Source: Diaporthe sp. PMI_573 (lineage: Eukaryota > Ascomycota > Sordariomycetes > Diaporthales > Diaporthaceae). Taken from it: a stretch of DNA of 64,000 bases. The stretch covers positions 62,001 through 126,000 of the forward strand of contig JAJTUP010000105.1 of NCBI GenBank assembly GCA_021399435.1. Direction: 5' to 3'. A model generated the notes under the pieces. It had not been told where the DNA came from. It made no database searches and saw only the letters and a list, made by a program, of their open reading frames with translations. This document shows, in pieces, positions 1 through 9,990 of this stretch (positions are counted from its first letter, which is position 1; each line of letters starts with the position of its first letter). The translations under genes were made by a program, and so were the position numbers.

Positions 1-1713
1 TGCTACCTTTCTCAATCAGAGATTCACCAGCATTAGAATGAAGTGGGATATACGGGAGGCCTGGCCAGAACATGGGCAACTAACTCGCCTAATAGATTTA
101 TCAACAACTCCCTCACCTCTGTTTATTTATGCAGCAACTCTGTGTCGCTTCATCGATGAGGAAAGGGAGGATCCAATAGAGCAATTGGATCTCTGGCTTC
201 AGCAATGCGACAGCAACACACCTCAACTAGATCAGATCTATCAGCCAATCCTACACTATGTGCTGTTCGGCAGCTACAACACGCTTGAGAAACCAAAACC
301 ATTGGCTGAAAATCATCGGGCGGAATTTTTCGATGTCCTAGGGGCTGTTGTCCTCGTCGCTACTCCTCTCTCCTGCCAAGCAATCGCATCCCTCCTCAGC
401 ATACCAACACGTCGAGTCAACTTGCGGCTACGAAATCTGCATGCGGTCCTGAACGCTCCTAAGAATCTTGTTTCCCCCATACGACTCCTCCATAAGTCAT
501 TCAGCGACTTCCTTCTCAGCCAAGAAGACTCTAGGTCTACCGGTTACCGACTAAACGCCGAAGAAACACACGCTATGCTAGCAACAAAATGCATTCAGCG
601 CATGCAAAAGGGACTGAAACAGGACATTTGCAACATTCAAAAGCTGGGTGCGTCCAGAGACGACATCGACCAAAAGGACATAGATGGCAACATCCCTGCA
701 GACCTCCGGTATGCCTGCCTCTACTGGGTTTACCACTTGCAGCGCAGCGGACGAGCGATGCATGATGACATTATTGCGTTTCTCTACGAGCACTTTCTTA
801 ACTGGCTCGAGGCTCTCTCACTTCTGGGAAGGCTTTCAGATGGCGCCCTAGCGCTAAGGGAGCTCCGTGAGATGATAGAGGTCAGTACAGTCTCGATCTG
901 AAAGCATTCTTTGGCTAACTTATATGGCACTTTCCCAAGACGAACTCAGAGCTGGGTGACTTCCTCAAGGATGCTTCTAGGATTATCTCGAGCTTTGGAT
1001 CAATCATTGAGCACGCGCCTCTCCAGACATACAGCACTCTGCTTTTATTCTCTCCCGTCCAAAGCCGAGTACGACAAAGGTTTTGGGAGCAACGGCTGCC
1101 GAGCCTCTCTACTGTTCAAGGCGTAAAGTCTCACTGGGACTCACACCAGCAAACGCTCGAGGGCCATGATGGCTGGGTTCGCTCAGTAGCCTTCTCGCCC
1201 GACGGCCAGACGCTGGCATCGGGGTCTGATGACGAGACGGTCCGGCTCTGGGACGTGGCCACGGGCGCCCAGAAGCAGATGCTCGAGGGCCATGATGGCC
1301 GGGTTAGCTCAGTAGCCTTCTTGCCCGACGGCCAGACGCTGGCATCGTGGTCTTGGGACAAGACGGTCCGGCTCTGGGACGTGGCCACGGGCGCCCAGAA
1401 GCAGACGCTCGAGGGCTTTACTCAAAGTCTCACGTTTAACCCATTACCCAGTACACAACTGGTTACTGATTTTGGAATAATCGACTTACTCACAGGTTCT
1501 CTAGCGAGTGAAGCACCCACCCCTAGGGAATCAACAGCACAGCTAGTTATTGACAGAATCGGCCTGAGCTATAACAAGACCTGGATTGTCAGAGGCAACA
1601 AGAGAATTATTTGGCTCCCTCCAGAATACAGACCAACGGTATCAGCTGTCAAAGACTCAATGCTCTGTATCGGATCTACTAAAGGCTATGTATGTTGGTT
1701 CACAAATCTGTAA
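1..1713 (+). CDS. NLR/STAND protein with WD40 repeats (HET-E/NWD-like), 5' partial
   Basis: The frame is open to the window edge, so the N-terminal effector and the NACHT P-loop lie upstream. Visible parts are the helical region after the NACHT (PLFIYAATLCRF, LLHKSFSDFLL, YACLYWVYHLQ), the linker before the WD repeats (IIEHAPLQTYSTLLLFSP), two complete 42-residue WD40 units and the start of a third, then a non-WD tail. A 59-bp intron at 881-939 (GTCAGT donor, CTAAC branch at 915-919, CAAG acceptor) joins codon to codon and removes an apparent stop at 899-901. This family acts in fungal non-self recognition and cell-death signalling in the cytoplasm. The stop at 1711-1713 is partly made by the pogo element: without it the frame would read through TA into TATGGGTAA and add two residues. 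The call is firm; whether the gene still works is unknown. Confidence 0.88.
1150..1416 (+). repeat. Tandem 126-bp WD40-coding units
   Basis: Two full 126-bp units (1150-1275 and 1276-1401) and the first codons of a third (1402-1416). The two full units differ at eight codons. Seven of these change the amino acid (T/M, W/R, R/S, S/L, G/W, D/W, E/K) and one (CAA/CAG) is silent. This pattern is expected for the fast-evolving, internally conserved WD40 repeats of fungal NWD proteins. Confidence 0.85.
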
Positions 1714-1840
1714 CGTGGTTTATCACCCAGCCGGTCATATCACCCAGCCGGTCACTTTTACTAACTCCACCAACTTTCGTCGACCCTAGCACCCACCTAG
1801 GGCAAAGGAATCAATAAAAGTTAGCACCAATTGGTGCCAA
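1711..1840 (+). repeat. Left TIR of the pogo/Fot1 element
   Basis: 130 bp, inverted complement of 3910-4039. It carries two 17-bp direct repeats and a near-perfect palindrome at 1821-1840. Confidence 0.92.
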
Positions 1841-2032
1841 CTGCTTCAAATTCTTTTTTTTGTATGAAGTTAGTCAATTTAGAGTTGTGGTGGGGTTGCA
1901 GTGCCAGTCTGAAAACTTAAAGTTTTGGTGGGCAGGTTTGTTTTTGGTGCAGATCGCGTCCCCATTTTTCGCGTCAATCTCGCATCACTCTACCTACTTA
2001 AATATTCAACACGCTAGAAATCAACAACCACA

Positions 2033-3715
2033 ATGCCAATCTACTCTAAAGAAGAGAAAGTCCAACTAGCAGTTCAGGCAATCGAGAACTCTAAAAAAAA
2101 CAAAAAAAAACCCTTAAGCGCACGTCAAGCTGCACAGATCTTCAACATCCCCCGCAGTACATTGTTAGACAGGATGAATAACCGACCACGTCGCGAAGAA
2201 TTACGCGTCAACGACCATAAACTTGACCCAATCGAAGAGCAAACGCTTATTCGATATATCATTGATCAAGATGTCCGCGGATTCCCACTACGACTTTCTG
2301 GTGTGGAAGATATGGCCAACCTCTTACTAGCATCGCGTGATGGCAAGCCTGTGGGCAAGCACTGGGCTCGACGCTTTGTGGATGCACAACCTACCTTGAA
2401 GACTAGGTTTAATCGGCCTTATGACTACCAGAGGGCCCTCTGCGAAGATCCAGAGGTCATTGGGAACTGGTTCCGGCTACTCCGCAACATGATGGCCAAG
2501 TATGGGATCACAGATGACGACCTGTATAACTTCGACGAGACTGGCTTCATGATGGGCGTGATAACTGCAACATTGGTTGTTACACGTTCTGATCGACATG
2601 GAAAAGCTAAATCTATTCAACCTGGAAACCGGGAATGGGCAACAGCTATTGAATGTATCAATGCGAAGGGCTGGTGTATCCCGCCGTTCGTGATCGTCCA
2701 GGGCGCCTACCACCTCGCCAACTGGACAACGGAGTCTGGCTTCCCACCAAGCTGGATGATCAAGCCTACTCCAAATGGGTGGACAGATAACGAGACTGGT
2801 CTAGAATGGATTCGGCACTTCAACAAGCATACAGTTAAGCGGACCAAGGGCAAATACCGGATGCTTATCCTGGATGGACATGAAAGCCATGTATCAGCGG
2901 AGTTCGAGCAGTACTGCAAGGAGAACAACATTATCCCTATCAGCATGCCACCGCATTCATCTCATCTGCTCCAGCCATTGGACGTTGCATTATTTTCGCT
3001 ATTGAAGCGTGCATATGGCGATGAGATCAACCTCTTCATCCGGGCCTCGATCAACCACATCACTAAGTCCGAGTTCTTCATTGCGTTTAAGGCAGCCCAC
3101 GACAAGGTCTTTACGGAAGAAAACATGAAAGCTGGGTTCAGAGGGGCTGGTATTTCTCCATGGAACCCAGATTCTGTCATTTCCAAGCTGGATGTCCGCC
3201 TACAAACTCCAGTACAATCCCTCCCTGTGTCACCATCGAAATGGGAATCACAAACACCCTCCAATGCCCACCAGACTGTCCAGCAATCAAGTTTTATCAA
3301 GGGCAAGATCTCAGCCCATCAGGGCAGCTCCCCTACACCAATTATCCAGGCAATTGAGAAGTTTACAAAGGGTGCACAAGCAATGGCGCATCAGATTACT
3401 CTTTTGAATGATCGGGTCCGTACCCTTGAGAAGGCTAATATTGGGCTTGCCAAGCGCCGGAGAGCTAAAAGAAGTCGGGTACAGCTTGGAGGGGCACTTA
3501 GTATTGAGGATTCCCAGGCGATAATCGAGGAAAAACAGAAGGGGAAGCGGCCAGCTGGTGAAATGGCTGGTGGTGCTGAGGAGGCGGACCGCGGCGGACC
3601 GAGCAAACGACGATGTGGCAACTGCGGCGAGACTGGGCATAACGCAAGAACTTGTGAGAAAGATGTAGAAGAGCCTAGTCAGTCAGATTCTGAGTGTATA
3701 ATAGTACATTTCTAA
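2033..3715 (+). CDS. pogo/Fot1-type DDE transposase
   Basis: 560 residues, ATG start, no interruption. Domains in order: an N-terminal psq-type helix-turn-helix (about 1-50) with a polylysine patch, a CENP-B-like second DNA-binding region (about 60-130), and the DDE_1 catalytic core with D168 (FDETGF), D281 (LDGHESH) and D317 (LLQPLDV). The last spacing gives DD35D, as in pogo-like enzymes. The tail carries one CCHC zinc knuckle (CGNCGETGHNARTC, about 525-540). The enzyme cuts at the TIRs and integrates at TA. All catalytic residues are present, so it may be active. GGTCCGCGGCGGACC-like palindromes occur near the 3' end of the gene and just after it. Confidence 0.95.
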   Translation: MPIYSKEEKVQLAVQAIENSKKNKKKPLSARQAAQIFNIPRSTLLDRMNNRPRREELRVNDHKLDPIEEQTLIRYIIDQDVRGFPLRLSGVEDMANLLLASRDGKPVGKHWARRFVDAQPTLKTRFNRPYDYQRALCEDPEVIGNWFRLLRNMMAKYGITDDDLYNFDETGFMMGVITATLVVTRSDRHGKAKSIQPGNREWATAIECINAKGWCIPPFVIVQGAYHLANWTTESGFPPSWMIKPTPNGWTDNETGLEWIRHFNKHTVKRTKGKYRMLILDGHESHVSAEFEQYCKENNIIPISMPPHSSHLLQPLDVALFSLLKRAYGDEINLFIRASINHITKSEFFIAFKAAHDKVFTEENMKAGFRGAGISPWNPDSVISKLDVRLQTPVQSLPVSPSKWESQTPSNAHQTVQQSSFIKGKISAHQGSSPTPIIQAIEKFTKGAQAMAHQITLLNDRVRTLEKANIGLAKRRRAKRSRVQLGGALSIEDSQAIIEEKQKGKRPAGEMAGGAEEADRGGPSKRRCGNCGETGHNARTCEKDVEEPSQSDSECIIVHF

Positions 3716-3909
3716 GCGGTCCGCGGCGGACCGCCCAATTAGTTGGTCTGGATGGTGTAGATTGAGGTTGATCCTGCATGTCTGAAATGCTCCATTTTGG
3801 TGGGGAAGCCGATTTTCCCACCAAAAGTCAGCCACTTTAGACTGGCACTGCAGTCACGCCAACCTCTCTAAATTGACCAAATCAATTGAAATTAAGTAAT
3901 TGGGACTAG

Positions 3910-4039
3910 TTGGCACCAATTGGTGCTAACTTTTATTGATTCCTTTGCCCTAGGTGGGTGCTAGGGTCGACGAAAGTTGGTGGAGTTAGTAAAAGTGACC
4001 GGCTGGGTGATATGACCGGCTGGGTGATAAACCACGTTA
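3910..4039 (-). repeat. Right TIR of the pogo/Fot1 element
   Basis: 130 bp, inverted complement of 1711-1840. It ends CCACGTTA, including the TA target duplication. Confidence 0.92.
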
Positions 4040-4862
4040 TGGGTAATCCTGGAAAACTTTAGGAGCGCAATTGCAAACATTACTTCCTATTAACCTTATT
4101 ATTTTTCCTCATAGCGTGACATAAGCTGGGCCTGGGGGAGCAGATTACTCTAATAGATTCTACAGTGTTCTTTTCGTGATTATATTCCAAGGACTTATTA
4201 CTTAGTCTGATGACATCACGTAGCAGGCGTTTTGAACACAGCTGCATGAACTAAGTCACTCGTCCATAACTCTGGGTGTACACAGTGCTAAATTTACAAA
4301 CTTAGCACTGTGTGGGGCGCACTAAGAAACTTGAAGAGTGTTTGAAAAGAGGAAGCTGTTTATGCTCCAAACTGTATAAGACAAAGAAAATTGAAACTAG
4401 CTACATTGTCCTGTTCAACCGGTTGGACGATGGGTGATGCCCCTGACATATACTACTATAATTGGCTATTATTCCTCAGGCGGCCGCAAGGGGAAGTTCG
4501 TCTTTGACCCCTTTGCGCAGATGACAGCTGATGCTAAGGACCCTGGTTCTCCATCGAGGCCGCCCCGTACTTCCTCTCTGGGACAGGCTCCTGAGGTGTC
4601 CACGCGCGAGACCGATGACACTATAGACGTCATCACCAATGGGAAGAAAAGAGAGGCGGACAATAAGAGTGTTGGTGAAGGCAGTGACGGGCCTACTCCT
4701 GTAAAGCGATCAAAGCAGGGGAGCTTGCGGGGGAGGAAAAGACTTATGTAGTCATACTAGGACAGGCTGCTACTATGTATGTCAATTGCAGACCACCGTG
4801 ATTACGGGCCCTGAGATGATTAAGATAAATCAATTTTAACTGAGTTTATATATGCCGGATAG
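4040..4862. other. NLR 3' flank and spacer without a firm gene
   Basis: Begins with the displaced end of the NLR gene (GGGTAA) and its 3' flank. An open frame at 4437-4751 (+) encodes about 104 residues rich in S, P, K and R with a basic end (KRSKQGSLRGRKRLM). It looks like the tail of a nuclear protein, but I recognise no domain and do not call it a gene. Confidence 0.4.
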
Positions 4863-5717
4863 CTATCTATTCTTTTTACACGTTCGCACGTTGTGCCCAG
4901 TCTTACCCCATTTATGACAGCACCGCAAACCCGGTCCGCGGCGGACCGGGTCCTCGACGCCACCACTGATTTCACTAGCCGGCCGCTTTCCATCGTCTTC
5001 TATATTAATCATACCCACGGGACTCTGCACAACGCGTGGTCCCCTTTTCTGTGCTTGTTCTCTCTCGCCTTGCTGACCCCTGGAAGATGCTTCATCAACA
5101 CCTTCGAGGGCGGTATAAACCAAGTCTAAGGTCTTTTCCAGTTTGGCTAGAACCCCAGGATATTTTGAGCTCGACTGTGATGTAACCTCTGTCGAGTTGT
5201 AAAGTGCTTGAGAAACCTGGGATTTGGGTGAAGCTGGGGGCGTTGGTTCGCGTGTGAGGTTCCGTATTTCAAGAAGCTGGGAGACCAGTGGTTCTGGGCA
5301 AAACGGAAGTAAACCTGCCTTCTTGAATCCTGCCCGTATATTTTTTGGCGTTACGGTCTCCTTATGTGCGGCGTGGAAGGTGCGAAAGTACTCTGGTTTG
5401 TCGATGTGTGTTGTGCGGGCTCTTATAAGCGTTCTGATTCCTTGACCGTATGCATATCTCAGTGGGCCAAAACACCCAGAGTCAAGTGGCTGGAGTAGGT
5501 GCGAGTGATCAGCAGGTATGCAGACGGTGATGATCTTATGAGCCCTGCAATATCTCTCAAAATCGGCTGAGGGTTGGTGTTCGTGCCCATTGAATATCAA
5601 CATGCGGAAGACCCCCTTTGTACGTGCTGTGGTGTGGTTCTGGAAATGTTCAATCCATTCCAGCACAGTGTCATTATCCGGCCACCCGTGTTTCGTAGTC
5701 TTAATAGCCCAGTCGCC
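4863..5717 (-). pseudogene. Decayed pogo/Fot1-like transposase, C-terminal half
   Basis: Homology to the transposase at 2033-3715 starts near 5717 (KTTKHGWPDNDTVLEW against KPTPNGWTDNETGLEW) and runs to the C-terminus, with the same layout of catalytic core, linker and zinc knuckle. The N-terminal helix-turn-helix and first catalytic Asp are absent. The second catalytic Asp is Asn (LIFNGHEHQ for LILDGHESH), and the knuckle has lost a Cys (CHKWGKTGHNVRTC). The open frame extends to 5945, but those residues do not resemble a transposase. It is a dead fragment of a related, not identical, family. Confidence 0.85.
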
Positions 5718-5776
5718 AGGGACGCCGCCAATACTACGCCCTAACCGAGGACAGCCCTGCATACCTCGCAAGCCTC

Positions 5777-6301
5777 GTGCTCCATCCCGCATTTCGCTGG
5801 TCAACCGTCGTGTCACAATGGTCTGATCATCCGGATTGGTTGGCCAGAGGAAGTCTGGCCGTGCAAGAGCTATGGGAGGAGTACCGAAGCCTCCCGGTCG
5901 AGCAAGATACGATACCGGAGCATCCGACTGTTGCAAGGAAGACAACGGACCTGGATGACTTTATGACTTCAATTAGAAAACTCGGCGCCCAGCCTGCGCC
6001 TTCAGTGTGCTCCATGCGTGACGAGTACGCAGAATGGGTGGCCAGTACCGATCCGGGCGATTGTTTGGTAGACGACCCGATCCAGTATTGGCTTCTCCGC
6101 AGACGCCAATATCCACGCTTGTCGCGAATGGCAATCGATCTCTTTTCCATTCCGGCTATGTCTTCGGAGCCAGAGCGAATATTTAGCCTTGCCGGACAGA
6201 TGGTCACAGCTCAGAGAGGCCGCCTCAAAGCGGATCTTATAGGAGCTGCTCAATGTCTTTCGTCGTGGGAGAAAAGTGGGGTTATCCAGATATCCAAATG
6301 A
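5777..6301 (+). pseudogene. hAT transposase fragment, C-terminal dimerisation domain
   Basis: The open frame holds the hAT C-terminal dimerisation signature: DDPIQYWLLRRRQYPRLSRM, then IDLFSIPAMSSEPERIFS and a final helix. The catalytic core is missing. Recognisable hAT sequence begins near 5800, where it abuts the opposite-strand pogo fragment. It ends at a natural stop, followed by AT-rich subterminal repeats. It probably belongs to the same family as 6389-7216, although the order of the two pieces is reversed. Confidence 0.85.
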
Positions 6302-6400
6302 GATCCAAATCGATTCAAATCAAATCAAATCAAATCAAATCGATGATTTTACTATCCAAATCCAATCAAATTGGACCCCTGATTTGATTTGATTTATTTG
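6302..6400. repeat. CAAAT-rich subterminal repeats of a hAT element
   Basis: Runs of tandem CAAAT (about 6313-6340) and an inverted ATTTGATTTG tract near 6380-6396. Such short motifs are typical subterminal repeats of hAT elements and mark the junction between the 3' end of one hAT piece and the internal part of another. Confidence 0.6.
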
Positions 6401-7216
6401 TTTGCAAGTCTGATTAAAGGTGCGCCACCAGGTGCTCAAAAGGCTGCTAGCCAAGCAACCATTAATGATATTTTCGGTAGAGAGGACCAACGCCAGAAAG
6501 AACGAGATATTCAACAAGAAAAGGGTCTTGTCTCGGCTATTCAGCTTCCCGAATTTAACGAAGCCTGCGGCAGGCTTGTTGCCATCCAGAATCTTCCGCA
6601 CACTCTCCTCGACTGGCCTGAGTTCTGGGCAGTTATCCTTTCCGTTAACTATATGGCAAAGGATATGATTAGAGCATGCCGCAAGGATGTGCCTCAGCTT
6701 CTCCGAAAGACGTTCTCTCTCCATAAGAAAGCGCTTGGGAAAAAGCTTCAAGACTCGCTCTCGTGGATCCATTTCTCCATCGACATGTGGACGGCTCCCT
6801 CAAAAACCGGCTACCAAGCTATTGTTGCCCACTGGGTTGGTGCAGAATCAATGCAAGCAGAAACAGCGCTCGTTTCCCTCCGCGAATTTAAGGGAACTCA
6901 CGGCGGCGAGCAGCAAGCTGGGGTATTTCTCGAAGTTATTGAAGACTACGAAATCTGTTTAGAAAGAATTGGTTTCTTTACCCTTGATAACGCGGCTTCG
7001 AACGATACTATGCTTCGATTCATCGCCGAAAGGATCAACGAACTACGTCCTGGGCTGTTCGTCCCTCGTATCCGCCGGGTTCGTTGCAATGGGCACGTTA
7101 TCAACCTCGCAGTCCAAGCATTCCTCTTCCGCGGGAAGAATCGAGCGTCTAGAGCCGATGAAGATGAGGCTGTCAGACTGGGACTGGCTCCGTCACGGTG
7201 GAGACCACCGCGGTAG
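6389..7216 (+). pseudogene. hAT transposase fragment, N-terminal and catalytic part
   Basis: The homology includes the helical region (LPEFNEACGRLVAIQNLPHTLLDWPEF), the first catalytic Asp context (SIDMWTAPSKTGYQ), the second (FTLDNAASNDTMLRF) and CNGHVINLAVQAFLF. The BED zinc finger is missing at the 5' side and the rest of the core and dimerisation domain is missing after about 7200. It sits downstream of a C-terminal piece on the same strand, so this is a rearranged or tandemly truncated hAT remnant. Confidence 0.85.
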
Positions 7217-8657
7217 AAATGACATCAATCGCTATGCCCGTTACAGTCATGGCCGGGAATAGGAGGATGTTTGGGGATATGGACTTCATGTTGATCTCGC
7301 TTTTGAATTAATATAGCAGGACGTAAGAAAATATCTGGTATCACGGTGTAATGAAAATTGGAACTTACCTAAAGTATAGGCAGATGATGGGAGGCAGACC
7401 TTAAATAGTTTTGATGTTAGGAGGCCTCGCGCATTAAGTAATTAATATTTGCGGCTGTTGAATGGCCTTTGCCATATGGCGATAGTACGTACGTACGTAG
7501 GGGTCTGTTGGTTGGTTCTGATTGTATTGCTTGCTTAGGGAAACGGGTGTACTATCGTACGAAGGGGAAGAGGCCACTCTTCCCCAGCCGGGCCCCCGGC
7601 TGACTAAGCACACCCAACCTATCGAACTACGTGCGATCCAACCAGGTGCTATTCCAACAGCGGCAGTGTTTAGGCAGTAGCCGAAATTGCAAAAGAGCCT
7701 TTATAAAGTGGAAAATCAAGGATCGACATCTTGGTGTGGTACTTTCGGACAAGTTCGTCCACGACGCTTTCTAACCTGTCATATTACGTTATCTCAATGT
7801 GTGCCTGTCTTTCATGAAGTTCATCGCTGGCAATGAGGCTGCTATAATTTACAACCAACACGCTTTTCCCTGGGCACTGGTTACGTTAATGCTCAACAAT
7901 TCCCCCGACCAAGTGACAGACCCCTGCCGGAGGATTGGTCACTTCGAGGCCTCCTCTGGGCTGACAAGCTACTTCCATCTGACTGTATACCAGTGACAAC
8001 GTCAATGATGAGCATCGAGACACATCAACGTTCGACGGTAACGTTCTTGAATTTGTCGAATAGTTCAAAGCCTGCTAGCTGTTCTGGCGCTGCTGTGATG
8101 TCCGTTGGACAGTGACCGTTGCGTTTAAAGTCGGTAAACCGATCTCTTGCTGGGCAACGTTGCGTCGTTGCCACGGATGTCCTCTTCAGTAAAAATGTAT
8201 TCAAAGGTATCCGTTTAAACCAGTGATTTACCGGGAGATCTATACCCTTGCCTTACCAATTGGGATCGTGACGAGAGTATCATTCTCGCCGGATGTCGAA
8301 GCAGAATGTGTACAACGAATTTTAGATGTTATTACAATATGTCTTCGGCCTAGAGAAGTTGACGCGCGTTTTACCTAAGAAAAAGGCATTAACCCTTTGA
8401 ATTTTGCATTACTTCCACGTACTAGAAAGAAAGAGAGAAAAAAAAATAAAAAATTTGGAACTTAAGTTAAGGGCAGGGTAACTAGGTTTTATGGACTGGC
8501 CCGCCGATGCGATGACCATTCCGATGAATGAGAAACTCCAATAGACGATTGGAATGAATAGCAGTTGCCAATAGGCTACTGACGGTTTGTTCCCGTAGCG
8601 AGTGAGGTCAGACTGTCAGAGACATTCCATTAGCATTCCTAGCGGGTCAGAACAACT
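7217..8657. other. Spacer with no recognisable gene
   Basis: I see only short chance frames on both strands, a short GTACGTACGTACGTA run near 7484-7498 and AT-rich stretches near 8430-8460. The missing 3' half of the neighbouring NCS1 permease is not present here. Confidence 0.55.
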
Positions 8658-9675
8658 TCAGAAGTTCATCCAACTTGCTATATTCAAGGCGAGCGTAGTC
8701 TTGCCACTGACTGCCACGTTTATGCTCATCACCCAGGCCCAACTCCTGGCGTTTCCAGATACGTTTGCACGCTGCGAGAAAATCGGCCCAACTCCGCCCG
8801 TCTTGACGGCCCAACCGAGCATCGCAAAGGCAGCTATTACAGCGCACACTGATTTGATCAAGAAGAGCCACTTCATCTTCCTGGGATTGATCAATAGCAG
8901 GGGAAATTGAACTGCACGATGTATTAGCTGGACCGCTTCGTGGCAGGACAATGACCAACTTGAATTTACCCACACATCCAAAAGACGAAGTAAGCAATCA
9001 ATTTGTTACTTTGAATGCTCGAAGATAGGGCCAAGTTGTTTGGAAATTCTCTTAGACTCGGCCAAATTGATTCGAGCATGATGAGCATGCAGGAGGCGCC
9101 GATATATGTGTTTATGCTGCACATGTTATCAGCTCGTCAGGTCTTTGACCGCCTCATTTTTACTCTTGTAAGCCGGACTCCTACCCAAAGTAAATCAAAC
9201 CTAGCACGAGGCGAGAAACCACAGCAAAGTACGAAAAGTAAAAGCCCGTCGACGCTCTCGATGCGATTGAGAAGGGAACATGGTGAGTGGAACCAATGGC
9301 ACCATTCAGGGCCACAGTCATGGCGATAAGAACATTTCCAATGGCACTGTTAGGGAGATTAGCATTAGGTATTGACGAGATACCGGTGATCATCTGGACT
9401 GACATGGCTGCAGATGCTTCACGCCAGCTGAGTCCCAAGGCGAGAATTGACCCGGCCTGCTGCATCGTCCCCACGTTTGCGCCGTCGGCCAGCCACAACC
9501 AGAGGTAGTCGATTTCCTTCCATGTTCTCATATCAGGCGCCACCACATCGACGTCCTCGTTCGACCATCCATCCCGTGTTGCGAAGGATGCTCTTGGTGT
9601 CTCGAGCCTCCAGTAGTTCAGGCTCCACCAGGCCTTAGACTTGGGACCGCCTGACAGTATGAACGGAGTGCCCAT
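8658..9675 (-). pseudogene. NCS1-family nucleobase:cation symporter, 3' truncated
   Basis: Starting from the ATG at 9675, three introns can be placed by homology: 9347-9403 (57 bp, GTCAGT...GCTAATC...ACAG, a multiple of three and so hidden in an open frame), 9117-9184 (68 bp) and 8912-8973 (62 bp, GTGGGT donor, GCTAATAC branch). The spliced product is about 276 residues with NCS1 hallmarks: NEDVDVVAPDMRTW, LSWREA, NGAIGSTHHVPFSIASRASTGFYFSYF and FQFPLLLINP. Members usually have about 500-570 residues and 12 membrane segments, so about half is missing after LALNIA. The family imports purines, pyrimidines, allantoin or vitamins at the plasma membrane. The substrate cannot be told, and the truncation should abolish transport. 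Confidence 0.8.
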
Positions 9676-9990
9676 TGTGGAGCATAGAAAAACACAGACT
9701 GAAGAGGATCGAGAATGACAGTTATATGCAATTAGTTTCGAGAGTCTGAACGCAGAATATGCTGCGTAGTGCAATTCGTGTCGTATCTGGATTGCTAAGA
9801 CTCCCGAGGTCGTTGAACTGACCTATCTATTCCCCACCAAGTCGAGGTCGAGGAAGCTCGCCAATGCCGGCTCCGCCGAACCGGCAAGAACTTTGTGTAA
9901 CTTCCACAAATCAACAAGCGCATCATCTCACTCTTCCTTTGACCTCACGTCACCTTGTATACCGCTGCTATCCAGCCGGATACTCAGGAA
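9676..9990. promoter_or_regulatory. Divergent intergenic region, permease/kinase
   Basis: 315 bp separates the start codon of the NCS1 permease (minus strand) from that of the pfkB kinase (plus strand). It should hold both promoters. I see no motif I can name with confidence. Confidence 0.4.

Larger units (their letters stand above)
1711..4039 (+). mobile_element. pogo/Fot1-like DNA transposon, apparently intact
   Basis: The element has 130-bp terminal inverted repeats (1711-1840 and 3910-4039) starting TAACGTGGTTTATCACCC, and one uninterrupted transposase gene. The TA at 1711-1712 and at 4038-4039 is the expected target duplication for pogo elements, so the element proper is 1713-4037. Each TIR contains a 17-bp direct repeat (ATCACCCAGCCGGTCAT) twice, probably transposase binding sites, and an inner palindrome around GCACCAATTGGTGC. 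A further imperfect subterminal inverted repeat (CAGTGCCAGTCT near 1901 and its complement near 3841) lies inside. It is inserted into the end of the NLR gene. Confidence 0.93.

Noticed and set aside
4437..4751. Possible small nuclear protein
   Set aside because: Only composition supports it; no splice context or domain, and it lies between transposons.
7799..7996. 65-codon frame in the 7.2-8.6 kb spacer
   Set aside because: Short, no homology seen, expected by chance.
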